A stretch of DNA of 64,000 nucleotides from assembly GCF_051348905.1 (NCBI RefSeq), contig NC_135232.1:846214514-846278513 (forward strand), given 5' to 3'. Below the pieces are notes generated by a model. It was given only the letters and a program-made list of their open reading frames with translations. It did no database searches and had not been told where the DNA came from. Each line of letters opens with the position of its first letter. Position 1 is the first letter of the stretch. This DNA is from Ranitomeya variabilis (taxonomy: Eukaryota; Chordata; Amphibia; Anura; Dendrobatidae). Positions 46,130 through 59,174 of the stretch are shown here, in pieces. The translations under genes were made by a program, and so were the position numbers.

Positions 46130-46202
46130 GCCTGGGTAGCTCAGTCGGTAGAGCATCAGACTTTTAATCTGAGGGTCCAGGGTTCAAGTCCCTGTTCAGG
46201 CG
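46130..46202 (+). tRNA. tRNA-Lys-TTT: tRNA-Lys(UUU), copy 68
   Basis: Consensus body with TCTTTT. Confidence 0.97.
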
Positions 46203-46811
46203 TCTTTTAAATTTCATCCTATCACTTTGTTTAAATTTCAGCTTGTGCTTTAAGTTAAGTTACATGCTTAGTTCACTCATTTGTTATTAAAAAATAAAAA
46301 TGTTGCTTTTCTTCTAGATAGGAAAAGATACATTTGAATATGTCCAAACTGAATGCACGATGCTTTGCTTGATTTTGGCATTGTACAGTGATATTAAGCA
46401 GGAACATATGTTTCCCATAAAAAGCAAGCAGAACCAAAGTGAGTTCTACTTTTCTCTGTAGCACATGTGGCATCAACATTATGAAAGACAATAAACATCA
46501 GTACTGAGCTGTACGTATGTGAATTCAGCTTTGGAGAAAGCTAAATCAATTGCTTGATGTTGCAGCTCCACCTGCTTGTAACTGCACAAGTCTGATAGCT
46601 TTTCACTGGGCTGAGTGCTCAACACTGCTCTTTCCCATTTTCCTATGCATAGAGTTAAAAAAGAGATGTAACCTGACACCTCATTGTGCTGGCAGTGTTG
46701 ACTTTGATTTTGAGTTTGCACAGTGACATAAAGAAAGCAGCATATCTTAGGGTACAGATCGATGAATAGGAAGAGAATCTTAAAAAATGTACAAACTTTT
46801 TTCTGGAGAAG

Positions 46812-46884
46812 GCCTGGGTAGCTCAGTCGGTAGAGCATCAGACTTTTAATCTGAGGGTCCAGGGTTCAAGTCCCTGTTCAGGCG
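46812..46884 (+). tRNA. tRNA-Lys-TTT: tRNA-Lys(UUU), copy 69
   Basis: Consensus body with TCTTTT. The upstream base at -2 is A (GGAGAAG). AACATACGTTT is in the spacer. Confidence 0.97.
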
Positions 46885-47497
46885 TCTTTTAAATTTCATC
46901 CTATCACTTTGTTTAAATTTCAGCTTGTGCTTTAAGTTAAGTTACATGCTTAGTTCACTCATTTGTTATTAAAAAATAAAAATGTTGCTTTTCTTCTAGA
47001 TAGGAAAAGATACATTTGAATATGTCCAAACTGAATGCACGATGCTTTGCTTGATTTTGGCATTGTACAGTGATATTAAGCAGGAACATACGTTTCCCAT
47101 AAAAAGCAAGCAGAACCAAAGTGAGTTCTACTTTTCTCTGTAGCACATGTGGCATCAACATTATGAAAGACAATAAACATCAGTACTGAGCTGTACGTAT
47201 GTGAATTCAGCTTTGGAGAAAGCTAAATCAATTGCTTGATGTTGCAGCTCCACCTGCTTGTAACTGCACAAGTCTGATAGCTTTTCACTGGGCTGAGTGC
47301 TCAACACTGCTCTTTCCCATTTTCCTATGCATAGAGTTAAAAAAGAGATGTAACCTGACACCTCATTGTGCTGGCAGACAGTGTTGACTTTGATTTTGAG
47401 TTTGCACAGTGACATAAAGAAAGCAGCATATCTTAGGGTACAGATCGATGAATAGGAAGAGAATCTTAAAAAATGTACAAACTTTTTTCTGGAGAGG

Positions 47498-47570
47498 GCC
47501 TGGGTAGCTCAGTCGGTAGAGCATCAGACTTTTAATCTGAGGGTCCAGGGTTCAAGTCCCTGTTCAGGCG
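47498..47570 (+). tRNA. tRNA-Lys-TTT: tRNA-Lys(UUU), copy 70
   Basis: Consensus body with TCTTTT. CTGCTCGTTCCC lies in the spacer near 47993. Confidence 0.97.
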
Positions 47571-48179
47571 TCTTTTAAATTTCATCCTATCACTTTGTTT
47601 AAATTTCAGCTTGTGCTTTAAGTTAAGTTACATGCTTAGTTCACTCATTTGTTATTAAAAAATAAAAATGTTGCTTTTCTTCTAGATAGGAAAAGATACA
47701 TTTGAATATGTCCAAACTGAATGCACGATGCTTTGCTTGATTTTGGCATTGTACAGTGATATTAAGCAGGAACATATGTTTCCCATAAAAAGCAAGCAGA
47801 ACCAAAGTGAGTTCTACTTTTCTCTGTAGCACATGTGGCATCAACATTATGAAAGACAATAAACATCAGTACTGAGCTGTACGTATGTGAATTCAGCTTT
47901 GGAGAAAGCTAAATCAATTGCTTGATGTTGCAGCTCCACCTGCTTGTAACTGCACAAGTCTGATAGCTTTTCACTGGGCTGAGTGCTCAACACTGCTCGT
48001 TCCCATTTTCCTATGCATAGAGTTAAAAAAGAGATGTAACCTGACACCTCATTGTGCTGGCAGTGTTGACTTTGATTTTGAGTTTGCACAGTGACATAAA
48101 GAAAGCAGCATATCTTAGGGTACAGATCGATGAATAGGAAGAGAATCTTAAAAAATGTACAAACTTTTTTCTGCAGAGG

Positions 48180-48252
48180 GCCTGGGTAGCTCAGTCGGTA
48201 GAGCATCAGACTTTTAATCTGAGGGTCCAGGGTTCAAGTCCCTGTTCAGGTG
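48180..48252 (+). tRNA. tRNA-Lys-TTT: tRNA-Lys(UUU), copy 71, T72
   Basis: C72 to T at 48251 gives a G1-U72 wobble, as in copy 26. The upstream flank is TCTGCAGAGG, as at copy 65. The terminator is TCTTTT. Confidence 0.93.
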
Positions 48253-48865
48253 TCTTTTAAATTTCATCCTATCACTTTGTTTAAATTTCAGCTTGTGCTT
48301 TAAGTTAAGTTACATGCTTAGTTCACTCATTTGTTATTAAAAAATAAAAATGTTGCTTTTCTTCTAGATAGGAAAAGATACATTTGAATATGTCCAAACT
48401 GAATGCACGATGCTTTGCTTGATTTTGGCATTGTACAGTGATATTAAGCAGGAACATATGTTTCCCATAAAAAGCAAGCAGAACCAAAGTGAGTTCTACT
48501 TTTCTCTGTAGCACATGTGGCATCAACATTATGAAAGACAATAAACATCAGTACTGAGCTGTACGTATGTGAATTCAGCTTTGGAGAAAGCTAAATCAAT
48601 TGCTTGATGTTGCAGCTCCACCTGCTTGTAACTGCACAAGTCTGATAGCTTTTCACTGGGCTGAGTGCTCAACACTGCTCGTTCCCATTTTCCTATGCAT
48701 AGAGTTAAAAAAGAGATGTAACCTGACACCTCATTGTGCTGGCAGACAGTGTTGACTTTGATTTTGAGTTTGCACAGTGACATAAAGAAAGCAGCATATC
48801 TTAGGGTACAGATCGATGAATAGGAAGAGAATCTTAAAAAATGTACAAACTTTTTTCTGGAGAGG

Positions 48866-48938
48866 GCCTGGGTAGCTCAGTCGGTAGAGCATCAGACTTT
48901 TAATCTGAGGGTCCAGGGTTCAAGTCCCTGTTCAGGCG
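48866..48938 (+). tRNA. tRNA-Lys-TTT: tRNA-Lys(UUU), copy 72
   Basis: Consensus body with TCTTTT. Confidence 0.97.
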
Positions 48939-49547
48939 TCTTTTAAATTTCATCCTATCACTTTGTTTAAATTTCAGCTTGTGCTTTAAGTTAAGTTACA
49001 TGCTTAGTTCACTCATTTGTTATTAAAAAATAAAAATGTTGCTTTTCTTCTAGATAGGAAAAGATACATTTGAATATGTCCAAACTGAATGCACGATGCT
49101 TTGCTTGATTTTGGCATTGTACAGTGATATTAAGCAGGAACATATGTTTCCCATAAAAAGCAAGCAGAACCAAAGTGAGTTCTACTTTTCTCTGTAGCAC
49201 ATGTGGCATCAACATTATGAAAGACAATAAACATCAGTACTGAGCTGTACGTATGTGAATTCAGCTTTGGAGAAAGCTAAATCAATTGCTTGATGTTGCA
49301 GCTCCACCTGCTTGTAACTGCACAAGTCTGATAGCTTTTCACTGGGCTGAGTGCTCAACACTGCTCTTTCCCATTTTCCTATGCATAGAGTTAAAAAAGA
49401 GATGTAACCTAACACCTCATTGTGCTGGCAGTGTTGACTTTGATTTTGAGTTTGCACAGTGACATAAAGAAAGCAGCATATCTTAGGGTACAGATCGATG
49501 AATAGGAAGAGAATCTTAAAAAATGTACAAACTTTTTTCTGGAGAGG

Positions 49548-49620
49548 GCCTGGGTAGCTCAGTCGGTAGAGCATCAGACTTTTAATCTGAGGGTCCAGGG
49601 TTCAAGTCCCTGTTCAGGCG
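49548..49620 (+). tRNA. tRNA-Lys-TTT: tRNA-Lys(UUU), copy 73
   Basis: Consensus body with TCTTTT. The spacer before it has CCTAACACC near 49410, shared with the one before copy 80. Confidence 0.97.
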
Positions 49621-50233
49621 TCTTTTAAATTTCATCCTATCACTTTGTTTAAATTTCAGCTTGTGCTTTAAGTTAAGTTACATGCTTAGTTCACTCATTT
49701 GTTATTAAAAAATGAAAATGTTGCTTTTCTTCTAGATAGGAAAAGATACATTTGAATATGTCCAAACTGAATGCACGATGCTTTGCTTGATTTTGGCATT
49801 GTACAGTGATATTAAGCAGGAACATATGTTTCCCATAAAAAGCAAGCAGAACCAAAGTGAGTTCTACTTTTCTCTGTAGCACATGTGGCATCAACATTAT
49901 GAAAGACAATAAACATCAGTACTGAGCTGTACGTATGTGAATTCAGCTTTGGAGAAAGCTAAATCAATTGCTTGATGTTGCAGCTCCACCTGCTTGTAAC
50001 AGCACAAGTCTGATAGCTTTTCACTGGGCTGAGTGCTCAACACTGCTCTTTCCCATTTTCCTATGCACAGAGTTAAAAAAGAGATGTAACCTGACACCTC
50101 ATTGTGCTGGCAGACAGTGTTGACTTTGATTTTGAGTTTGCACAGTGACATAAAGAAAGCAGCATATCTTAGGGTACAGATCGATGAATAGGAAGAGAAT
50201 CTTAAAAAATGTACATACGTTTTTCTGGAGAGG

Positions 50234-50306
50234 GCCTGGGTATCTCAGTCGGTAGAGCATCAGACTTTTAATCTGAGGGTCCAGGGTTCAAGTCCCTGTT
50301 CAGGCG
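50234..50306 (+). tRNA. tRNA-Lys-TTT: tRNA-Lys(UUU), copy 74, T10
   Basis: G10 to T at 50243 with G45 kept and a TCTTTT terminator. This is the second, right-hand T10 haplotype. The upstream flank reads ACATACGTTTTTC. Confidence 0.9.
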
Positions 50307-50910
50307 TCTTTTAAATTTCATCCTATCACTTTGTTTAAATTTCAGCTTGTGCTTTAAGTTAAGTTACATGCTTAGTTCACTCATTTGTTATTAAAAAATA
50401 AAAATGTTGCTTTTCTTCTAGATAGGAAAAGATACATTTGAATATGTCCAAACTGAATGCACGATGCTTTGCTTGATTTTGGCATTGTACAGTGATATTA
50501 AGCAGGAACATATGTTTCCCATAAAAAGCAAGCAGAACCACAGTGAGTTCTACTTTTCTCTGTAGCACATGTGGCATCAACATTATGAAAGACAATAAAC
50601 ATCAGTACTGAGCTGTACGTATGTGAATTCAGCTTTGGAGAAAGCTAAATCAATTGCTTGATGTTGCAGCTCCACCTGCTTGTAACTGCACAAGTCTGAT
50701 AGCTTTTCACTGGGCTGAGTGCTCAACACTGCTCTTTCCCATTTTCCTATGCATAGAGTTAAAAAAGAGATGTAACCTGACACCTCATTGTGCTGGCAGA
50801 CAGTGTTGACTTTGATTTTGAGTTTGCACAGTGACATAAAGAAAGCAGCATATCTTAGGGTACAGGTCGATGAATAGGAAAAAAAATGTACAAACTTTTT
50901 TCTGGAGAGG

Positions 50911-50983
50911 GCCTGGGTAGCTCAGTCGGTAGAGCATCAGACATTTAATCTGAGGGTCCAGGGTTCAAGTCCCTGTTCAGGCG
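50911..50983 (+). tRNA. tRNA-Lys-TTT: tRNA-Lys(UUU), copy 75, U33 lost
   Basis: T33 to A at 50943 gives anticodon loop CATTTAA. U33 is nearly universal because it makes the anticodon U-turn, so this copy is probably poor or inactive in decoding. The boxes are intact and the terminator is TCTTTT, so it could still be transcribed. Confidence 0.9.
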
Positions 50984-51596
50984 TCTTTTAAATTTCATCC
51001 TATCACTTTGTTTAAATTTCAGCTTGTGCTTTAAGTTAAGTTACATGCTTAGTTCACTCATTTGTTATTAAAAAATAAAAATGTTGCTTTTCTTCTAGAT
51101 AGGAAAAGATACATTTGAATATGTCCAAACTGAATGCACGATGCTTTGCTTGATTTTGGCATTGTACAGTGATATTAAGCAGGAACATATGTTTCCCATA
51201 AAAAGCAAGCAGAACCAAAGTGAGTTCTACTTTTCTCTGTAGCACATGTGGCATCAACATTATGAAAGACAATAAACATCAGTACTGAGCTGTACGTATG
51301 TGAATTCAGCTTTGGAGAAAGCTAAATCAATTGCTTGATGTTGCAGCTCCACCTGCTTGTAACAGCACAAGTCTGATAGCTTTTCACTGGGCTGAGTGCT
51401 CAACACTGCTCTTTCCCATTTTCCTATGCATAGAGTTAAAAAAGAGATGTAACCTGACACCTCATTGTGCTGGCAGACAGTGTTGACTTTGATTTTGAGT
51501 TTGCACAGTGACATAAAGAAAGCAGCATATCTTAGGGTACAGATCGATGAATAGGAAGAGAATCTTAAAAAATGTACAAACTTTTTTCTGGAGAGG

Positions 51597-51669
51597 GCCT
51601 GGGTATCTCAGTCGGTAGAGCATCAGACTTTTAATCTGAGGGTCCAGGGTTCAAGTCCCTGTTCAGGCG
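51597..51669 (+). tRNA. tRNA-Lys-TTT: tRNA-Lys(UUU), copy 76, T10
   Basis: T10 with G45 and TCTTTT. Confidence 0.9.
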
Positions 51670-52278
51670 TCTTTTAAATTTCATCCTATCACTTTGTTTA
51701 AATTTCAGCTTGTGCTTTAAGTTAAGTTACATGCTTAGTTCACTCATTTGTTATTAAAAAATAAAAATGTTGCTTTTCTTCTAGATAGGAAAAGATACAT
51801 TTGAATATGTCCAAACTGAATGCACGATGCTTTGCTTGATTTTGGCATTGTACAGTGATATTAAGCAGGAACATATGTTTCCCATAAAAAGCAAGCAGAA
51901 CCACAGTGAGTTCTACTTTTCTCTGTAGCACATGTGGCATCAACATTATGAAAGACAATAAACATCAGTACTGAGCTGTACGTATGTGAATTCAGCTTTG
52001 GAGAAAGCTAAATCAATTGCTTGATGTTGCAGCTCCACCTGCTTGTAACTGCACAAGTCTGATAGCTTTTCACTGGGCTGAGTGCTCAACACTGCTCTTT
52101 CCCATTTTCCTATGCATAGAGTTAAAAAAGAGATGTAACCTGACACCTCATTGTGCTGGCAGTGTTGACTTTGATTTTGAGTTTGCACAGTGACATAAAG
52201 AAAGCAGCATATCTTAGGGTACAGATCGATGAATAGGAAGAGAATCTTAAAAAATGTACAAACTTTTTTCTGGAGAGG

Positions 52279-52351
52279 GCCTGGGTAGCTCAGTCGGTAG
52301 AGCATCAGACTTTTAATCTGAGGGTCCAGGGTTCAAGTCCCTGTTCAGGCG
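52279..52351 (+). tRNA. tRNA-Lys-TTT: tRNA-Lys(UUU), copy 77
   Basis: Consensus body with TCTTTT. Confidence 0.97.
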
Positions 52352-52960
52352 TCTTTTAAATTTCATCCTATCACTTTGTTTAAATTTCAGCTTGTGCTTT
52401 AAGTTAAGTTACATGCTTAGTTCACTCATTTGTTATTAAAAAATAAAAATGTTGCTTTTCTTCTAGATAGGAAAAGATACATTTGAATATGTCCAAACTG
52501 AATGCACGATGCTTTGCTTGATTTTGGCATTGTACAGTGATATTAAGCAGGAACATATGTTTCCCATAAAAAGCAAGCAGAACCACAGTGAGTTCTACTT
52601 TTCTCTGTAGCACATGTGGCATCAACATTATGAAAGACAATAAACATCAGTACTGAGCTGTACGTATGTGAATTCAGCTTTGGAGAAAGCTAAATCAATT
52701 GCTTGATGTTGCAGCTCCACCTGCTTGTAACTGCACAAGTCTGATAGCTTTTCACTGGGCTGAGTGCTCAACACTGCTCTTTCCCATTTTCCTATGCATA
52801 GAGTTAAAAAAGAGATGTAACCTGACACCTCATTGTGCTGGCAGTGTTGACTTTGATTTTGAGTTTGCACAGTGACATAAAGAAAGCAGCATATCTTAGG
52901 GTACAGATCGATGAATAGGAAGAGAATCTTAAAAAATGTACAAACATTTTTCTGGAGAGG

Positions 52961-53033
52961 GCCTGGGTAGCTCAGTCGGTAGAGCATCAGACTTTTAATC
53001 TGAGGGTCCAGGGTTCAAGTCCCTGTTCAGGCG
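52961..53033 (+). tRNA. tRNA-Lys-TTT: tRNA-Lys(UUU), copy 78
   Basis: Consensus body with TCTTTT. The upstream T run is cut to T5 (CAAACATTTTTC). Confidence 0.97.
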
Positions 53034-53646
53034 TCTTTTAAATTTCATCCTATCACTTTGTTTAAATTTCAGCTTGTGCTTTAAGTTAAGTTACATGCTT
53101 AGTTCACTCATTTGTTATTAAAAAATAAAAATGTTGCTTTTCTTCTAGATAGGAAAAGATACATTTGAATATGTCCAAACTGAATGCACGATGCTTTGCT
53201 TGATTTTGGCATTGTACAGTGATATTAAGCAGGAACATATGTTTCCCATAAAAAGCAAGCAGAACCAAAGTGAGTTCTACTTTTCTCTGTAGCACATGTG
53301 GCATCAACATTATGAAAGACAATAAACATCAGTACTGAGCTGTACGTATGTGAATTCAGCTTTGGAGAAAGCTAAATCAATTGCTTGATGTTGCAGCTCC
53401 ACCTGCTTGTAACTGCACAAGTCTGATAGCTTTTCACTGGGCTGAGTGCTCAACACTGCTCTTTCCCATTTTCCTATGCATAGAGTTAAAAAAGAGATGT
53501 AACCTGACACCTCATTGTGCTGGCAGACAGTGTTGACTTTGATTTTGAGTTTGCACAGTGACATAAAGAAAGCAGCATATCTTAGGGTACAGATCGATGA
53601 ATAGGAAGAGAATCTTAAAAAATGTACAAACTTTTTTCTGGAGAGG

Positions 53647-53719
53647 GCCTGGGTAGCTCAGTCGGTAGAGCATCAGACTTTTAATCTGAGGGTCCAGGGT
53701 TCAAGTCCCTGTTCAGGCG
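53647..53719 (+). tRNA. tRNA-Lys-TTT: tRNA-Lys(UUU), copy 79
   Basis: Consensus body with TCTTTT. Confidence 0.97.
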
Positions 53720-54328
53720 TCTTTTAAATTTCATCCTATCACTTTGTTTAAATTTCAGCTTGTGCTTTAAGTTAAGTTACATGCTTAGTTCACTCATTTG
53801 TTATTAAAAAATAAAAATGTTGCTTTTCTTCTAGATAGGAAAAGATACATTTGAATATGTCCAAACTGAATGCACGATGCTTTGCTTGATTTTGGCATTG
53901 TACAGTGATATTAAGCAGGAACATATGTTTCCCATAAAAAGCAAGCAGAACCAAAGTGAGTTCTACTTTTCTCTGTAGCACATGTGGCATCAACATTATG
54001 AAAGACAATAAACATCAGTACTGAGCTGTACGTATGTGAATTCAGCTTTGGAGAAAGCTAAATCAATTGCTTGATGTTGCAGCTCCACCTGCTTGTAACT
54101 GCACAAGTCTGATAGCTTTTCACTGGGCTGAGTGCTCAACACTGCTCTTTCCCATTTTCCTATGCATAGAGTTAAAAAAGAGATGTAACCTAACACCTCA
54201 TTGTGCTGGCAGTGTTGACTTTGATTTTGAGTTTGCACAGTGACATAAAGAAAGCAGCATATCTTAGGGTACAGATCGATGAATAGGAAGAGAATCTTAA
54301 AATATGTACAAACTTTTTTCTGGAGAGG

Positions 54329-54401
54329 GCCTGGGTAGCTCAGTCGGTAGAGCATCAGACTTTTAATCTGAGGGTCCAGGGTTCAAGTCCCTGTTCAGGC
54401 G
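54329..54401 (+). tRNA. tRNA-Lys-TTT: tRNA-Lys(UUU), copy 80
   Basis: Consensus body with TCTTTT. The TATA-like block is altered to TTAAAATATG. Confidence 0.97.
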
Positions 54402-55005
54402 TCTTTTAAATTTCATCCTATCACTTTGTTTAAATTTCAGCTTGTGCTTTAAGTTAAGTTACATGCTTAGTTCACTCATTTGTTATTAAAAAATAAAAAT
54501 GTTGCTTTTCTTCTAGATAGGAAAAGATACATTTGAATATGTCCAAACTGAATGCACGATGCTTTGCTTGATTTTGGCATTGTACAGTGATATTAAGCAG
54601 GAACATATGTTTCCCATAAAAAGCAAGCAGAACCACAGTGAGTTCTACTTTTCTCTGTAGCACATGTGGCATCAACATTATGAAAGACAATAAACATCAG
54701 TACTGAGCTGTACGTATGTGAATTCAGCTTTGGAGAAAGCTAAATCAATTGCTTGATGTTGCAGCTCCACCTGCTTGTAACTGCACAAGTCTGATAGCTT
54801 TTCACTGGGCTGAGTGCTCAACACTGCTCTTTCCCATTTTCCTATGCATAGAGTTAAAAAAGAGATGTAACCTGACACCTCATTGTGCTGGCAGACAGTG
54901 TTGACTTTGATTTTGAGTTTGCACAGTGACATAAAGAAAGCAGCATATCTTAGGGTACAGGTCGATGAATAGGAGAAAAAATGTACAAACTTTTTTCTGG
55001 AGAGG

Positions 55006-55078
55006 GCCTGGGTAGCTCAGTCGGTAGAGCATCAGACTTTTAATCTGAGGGTCCAGGGTTCAAGTCCCTGTTCAGGCG
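55006..55078 (+). tRNA. tRNA-Lys-TTT: tRNA-Lys(UUU), copy 81
   Basis: Consensus body with TCTTTT. The 9-bp-deleted flank here reads GGAGAAAAAATG. Confidence 0.97.
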
Positions 55079-55691
55079 TCTTTTAAATTTCATCCTATCA
55101 CTTTGTTTAAATTTCAGCTTGTGCTTTAAGTTAAGTTACATGCTTAGTTCACTCATTTGTTATTAAAAAATAAAAATGTTGCTTTTCTTCTAGATAGGAA
55201 AAGATACATTTGAATATGTCCAAACTGAATGCACGATGCTTTGCTTGATTTTGGCATTGTACAGTGATATTAAGCAGGAACATATGTTTCCCATAAAAAG
55301 CAAGCAGAACCAAAGTGAGTTCTACTTTTCTCTGTAGCACATGTGGCATCAACATTATGAAAGACAATAAACATCAGTACTGAGCTGTACGTATGTGAAT
55401 TCAGCTTTGGAGAAAGCTAAATCAATTGCTTGATGTTGCAGCTCCACCTGCTTGTAACAGCACAAGTCTGATAGCTTTTCACTGGGCTGAGTGCTCAACA
55501 CTGCTCTTTCCCATTTTCCTATGCATAGAGTTAAAAAAGAGATGTAACCTGACACCTCATTGTGCTGGCAGACAGTGTTGACTTTGATTTTGAGTTTGCA
55601 CAGTGACATAAAGAAAGCAGCATATCTTAGGGTACAGATCGATGAATAGGAAGAGAATCTTAAAAAATGTACAAACTTTTTTCTGGAGAGG

Positions 55692-55764
55692 GCCTGGGTA
55701 TCTCAGTCGGTAGAGCATCAGACTTTTAATCTGAGGGTCCAGGGTTCAAGTCCCTGTTCAGGCG
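55692..55764 (+). tRNA. tRNA-Lys-TTT: tRNA-Lys(UUU), copy 82, T10
   Basis: T10 with G45 and TCTTTT. Confidence 0.9.
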
Positions 55765-56373
55765 TCTTTTAAATTTCATCCTATCACTTTGTTTAAATTT
55801 CAGCTTGTGCTTTAAGTTAAGTTACATGCTTAGTTCACTCATTTGTTATTAAAAAATAAAAATGTTGCTTTTCTTCTAGATAGGAAAAGATACATTTGAA
55901 TATGTCCAAACTGAATGCACGATGCTTTGCTTGATTTTGGCATTGTACAGTGATATTAAGCAGGAACATATGTTTCCCATAAAAAGCAAGCAGAACCACA
56001 GTGAGTTCTACTTTTCTCTGTAGCACATGTGGCATCAACATTATGAAAGACAATAAACATCAGTACTGAGCTGTACGTATGTGAATTCAGCTTTGGAGAA
56101 AGCTAAATCAATTGCTTGATGTTGCAGCTCCACCTGCTTGTAACTGCACAAGTCTGATAGCTTTTCACTGGGCTGAGTGCTCAACACTGCTCTTTCCCAT
56201 TTTCCTATGCATAGAGTTAAAAAAGAGATGTAACCTGACACCTCATTGTGCTGGCAGTGTTGACTTTGATTTTGAGTTTGCACAGTGACATAAAGAAAGC
56301 AGCATATCTTAGGGTACAGATCGATGAATAGGAAGAGAATCTTAAAAAATGTACAAACTTTTTTCTGGAGAGG

Positions 56374-56446
56374 GCCTGGGTAGCTCAGTCGGTAGAGCAT
56401 CAGACTTTTAATCTGAGGGTCCAGGGTTCAAGTCCCTGTTCAGGCG
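56374..56446 (+). tRNA. tRNA-Lys-TTT: tRNA-Lys(UUU), copy 83
   Basis: Consensus body with TCTTTT. The following poly-A tract has one extra A. Confidence 0.97.
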
Positions 56447-57056
56447 TCTTTTAAATTTCATCCTATCACTTTGTTTAAATTTCAGCTTGTGCTTTAAGTT
56501 AAGTTACATGCTTAGTTCACTCATTTGTTATTAAAAAAATAAAAATGTTGCTTTTCTTCTAGATAGGAAAAGATACATTTGAATATGTCCAAACTGAATG
56601 CACGATGCTTTGCTTGATTTTGGCATTGTACAGTGATATTAAGCAGGAACATATGTTTCCCATAAAAAGCAAGCAGAACCAAAGTGAGTTCTACTTTTCT
56701 CTGTAGCACATGTGGCATCAACATTATGAAAGACAATAAACATCAGTACTGAGCTGTACGTATGTGAATTCAGCTTTGGAGAAAGCTAAATCAATTGCTT
56801 GATGTTGCAGCTCCACCTGCTTGTAACTGCACAAGTCTGATAGCTTTTCACTGGGCTGAGTGCTCAACACTGCTCTTTCCCATTTTCCTATGCATAGAGT
56901 TAAAAAAGAGATGTAACCTGACACCTCATTGTGCTGGCAGTGTTGACTTTGATTTTGAGTTTGCACAGTGACATAAAGAAAGCAGCATATCTTAGGGTAC
57001 AGATCGATGAATAGGAAGAGAATCTTAAAAAATGTACAAACTTTTTTCTGGAGAGG

Positions 57057-57129
57057 GCCTGGATAGCTCAGTCGGTAGAGCATCAGACTTTTAATCTGAG
57101 GGTCCAGGGTTCAAGTCCCTGTTCAGGCG
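57057..57129 (+). tRNA. tRNA-Lys-TTT: tRNA-Lys(UUU), copy 84, A7
   Basis: G7 to A at 57063 turns the G7-U66 wobble into an A-U pair. A7 is the base I recall for other vertebrate Lys-UUU genes, so this may be the ancestral state. The terminator is TCTTTT. Confidence 0.96.
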
Positions 57130-57738
57130 TCTTTTAAATTTCATCCTATCACTTTGTTTAAATTTCAGCTTGTGCTTTAAGTTAAGTTACATGCTTAGTT
57201 CACTCATTTGTTATTAAAAAATAAAAATGTTGCTTTTCTTCTAGATAGGAAAAGATACATTTGAATATGTCCAAACTGAATGCACGATGCTTTGCTTGAT
57301 TTTGGCATTGTACAGTGATATTAAGCAGGAACATATGTTTCCCATAAAAAGCAAGCAGAACCACAGTGAGTTCTACTTTTCTCTGTAGCACATGTGGCAT
57401 CAACATTATGAAAGACAATAAACATCAGTACTGAGCTGTACGTATGTGAATTCAGCTTTGGAGAAAGCTAAATCAATTGCTTGATGTTGCAGCTCCACCT
57501 GCTTGTAACTGCACAAGTCTGATAGCTTTTCACTGGGCTGAGTGCTCAACACTGCTCTTTCCCATTTTCCTATGCATAGAGTTAAAAAAGAGATGTAACC
57601 TGACACCTCATTGTGCTGGCAGTGTTGACTTTGATTTTGAGTTTGCACAGTGACATAAAGAAAGCAGCATATCTTAGGGTACAGATCGATGAATAGGAAG
57701 AGAATCTTAAAAAATGTACAAACTTTTTTCTGGAGAGG

Positions 57739-57811
57739 GCCTGGGTAGCTCAGTCGGTAGAGCATCAGACTTTTAATCTGAGGGTCCAGGGTTCAAGTCC
57801 CTGTTCAGGCG
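57739..57811 (+). tRNA. tRNA-Lys-TTT: tRNA-Lys(UUU), copy 85
   Basis: Consensus body with TCTTTT. TATCACATTG follows, shared only with copy 90. Confidence 0.97.
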
Positions 57812-58424
57812 TCTTTTAAATTTCATCCTATCACATTGTTTAAATTTCAGCTTGTGCTTTAAGTTAAGTTACATGCTTAGTTCACTCATTTGTTATTAAA
57901 AAATAAAAATGTTGCTTTTCTTCTAGATAGGAAAAGATACATTTGAATATGTCCAAACTGAATGCACGATGCTTTGCTTGATTTTGGCATTGTACAGTGA
58001 TATTAAGCAGGAACATATGTTTCCCATAAAAAGCAAGCAGAACCAAAGTGAGTTCTACTTTTCTCTGTAGCACATGTGGCATCAACATTATGAAAGACAA
58101 TAAACATCAGTACTGAGCTGTACGTATGTGAATTCAGCTTTGGAGAAAGCTAAATCAATTGCTTGATGTTGCAGCTCCACCTGCTTGTAACAGCACAAGT
58201 CTGATAGCTTTTCACTGGGCTGAGTGCTCAACACTGCTCTTTCCCATTTTCCTATGCATAGAGTTAAAAAAGAGATGTAACCTGACACCTCATTGTGCTG
58301 GCAGACAGTGTTGACTTTGATTTTGAGTTTGCACAGTGACATAAAGAAAGCAGCATATCTTAGGGTACAGATCGATGAATAGGAAGAGAATCTTAAAAAA
58401 TGTACAAACGTTTTTCTGGAGAGG

Positions 58425-58497
58425 GCCTGGGTATCTCAGTCGGTAGAGCATCAGACTTTTAATCTGAGGGTCCAGGGTTCAAGTCCCTGTTCAGGCG
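58425..58497 (+). tRNA. tRNA-Lys-TTT: tRNA-Lys(UUU), copy 86, T10
   Basis: T10 with G45 and TCTTTT. The upstream T run is ACGTTTTT. Confidence 0.9.
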
Positions 58498-59101
58498 TCT
58501 TTTAAATTTCATCCTATCACTTTGTTTAAATTTCAGCTTGTGCTTTAAGTTAAGTTACATGCTTAGTTCACTCATTTGTTATTAAAAAATAAAAATGTTG
58601 CTTTTCTTCTAGATAGGAAAAGATACATTTGAATATGTCCAAACTGAATGCACGATGCTTTGCTTGATTTTGGCATTGTACAGTGATATTAAGCAGGAAC
58701 ATATGTTTCCCATAAAAAGCAAGCAGAACCACAGTGAGTTCTACTTTTCTCTGTAGCACATGTGGCATCAACATTATGAAAGACAATAAACATCAGTACT
58801 GAGCTGTACGTATGTGAATTCAGCTTTGGAGAAAGCTAAATCAATTGCTTGATGTTGCAGCTCCACCTGCTTGTAACTGCACAAGTCTGATAGCTTTTCA
58901 CTGGGCTGAGTGCTCAACACTGCTCTTTCCCATTTTCCTATGCATAGAGTTAAAAAAGAGATGTAACCTGACACCTCATTGTGCTGGCAGACAGTGTTGA
59001 CTTTGATTTTGAGTTTGCACAGTGACATAAAGAAAGCAGCATATCTTAGGGTACAGGTCGATGAATAGGAAAAAAAATGTACAAACTTTTTTCTGGAGAG
59101 G

Positions 59102-59174
59102 GCCTGGGTAGCTCAGTCGGTAGAGCATCAGACTTTTAATCTGAGGGTCCAGGGTTCAAGTCCCTGTTCAGGCG
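59102..59174 (+). tRNA. tRNA-Lys-TTT: tRNA-Lys(UUU), copy 87
   Basis: Consensus body with TCTTTT. The upstream flank has the 9-bp deletion. Confidence 0.97.
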
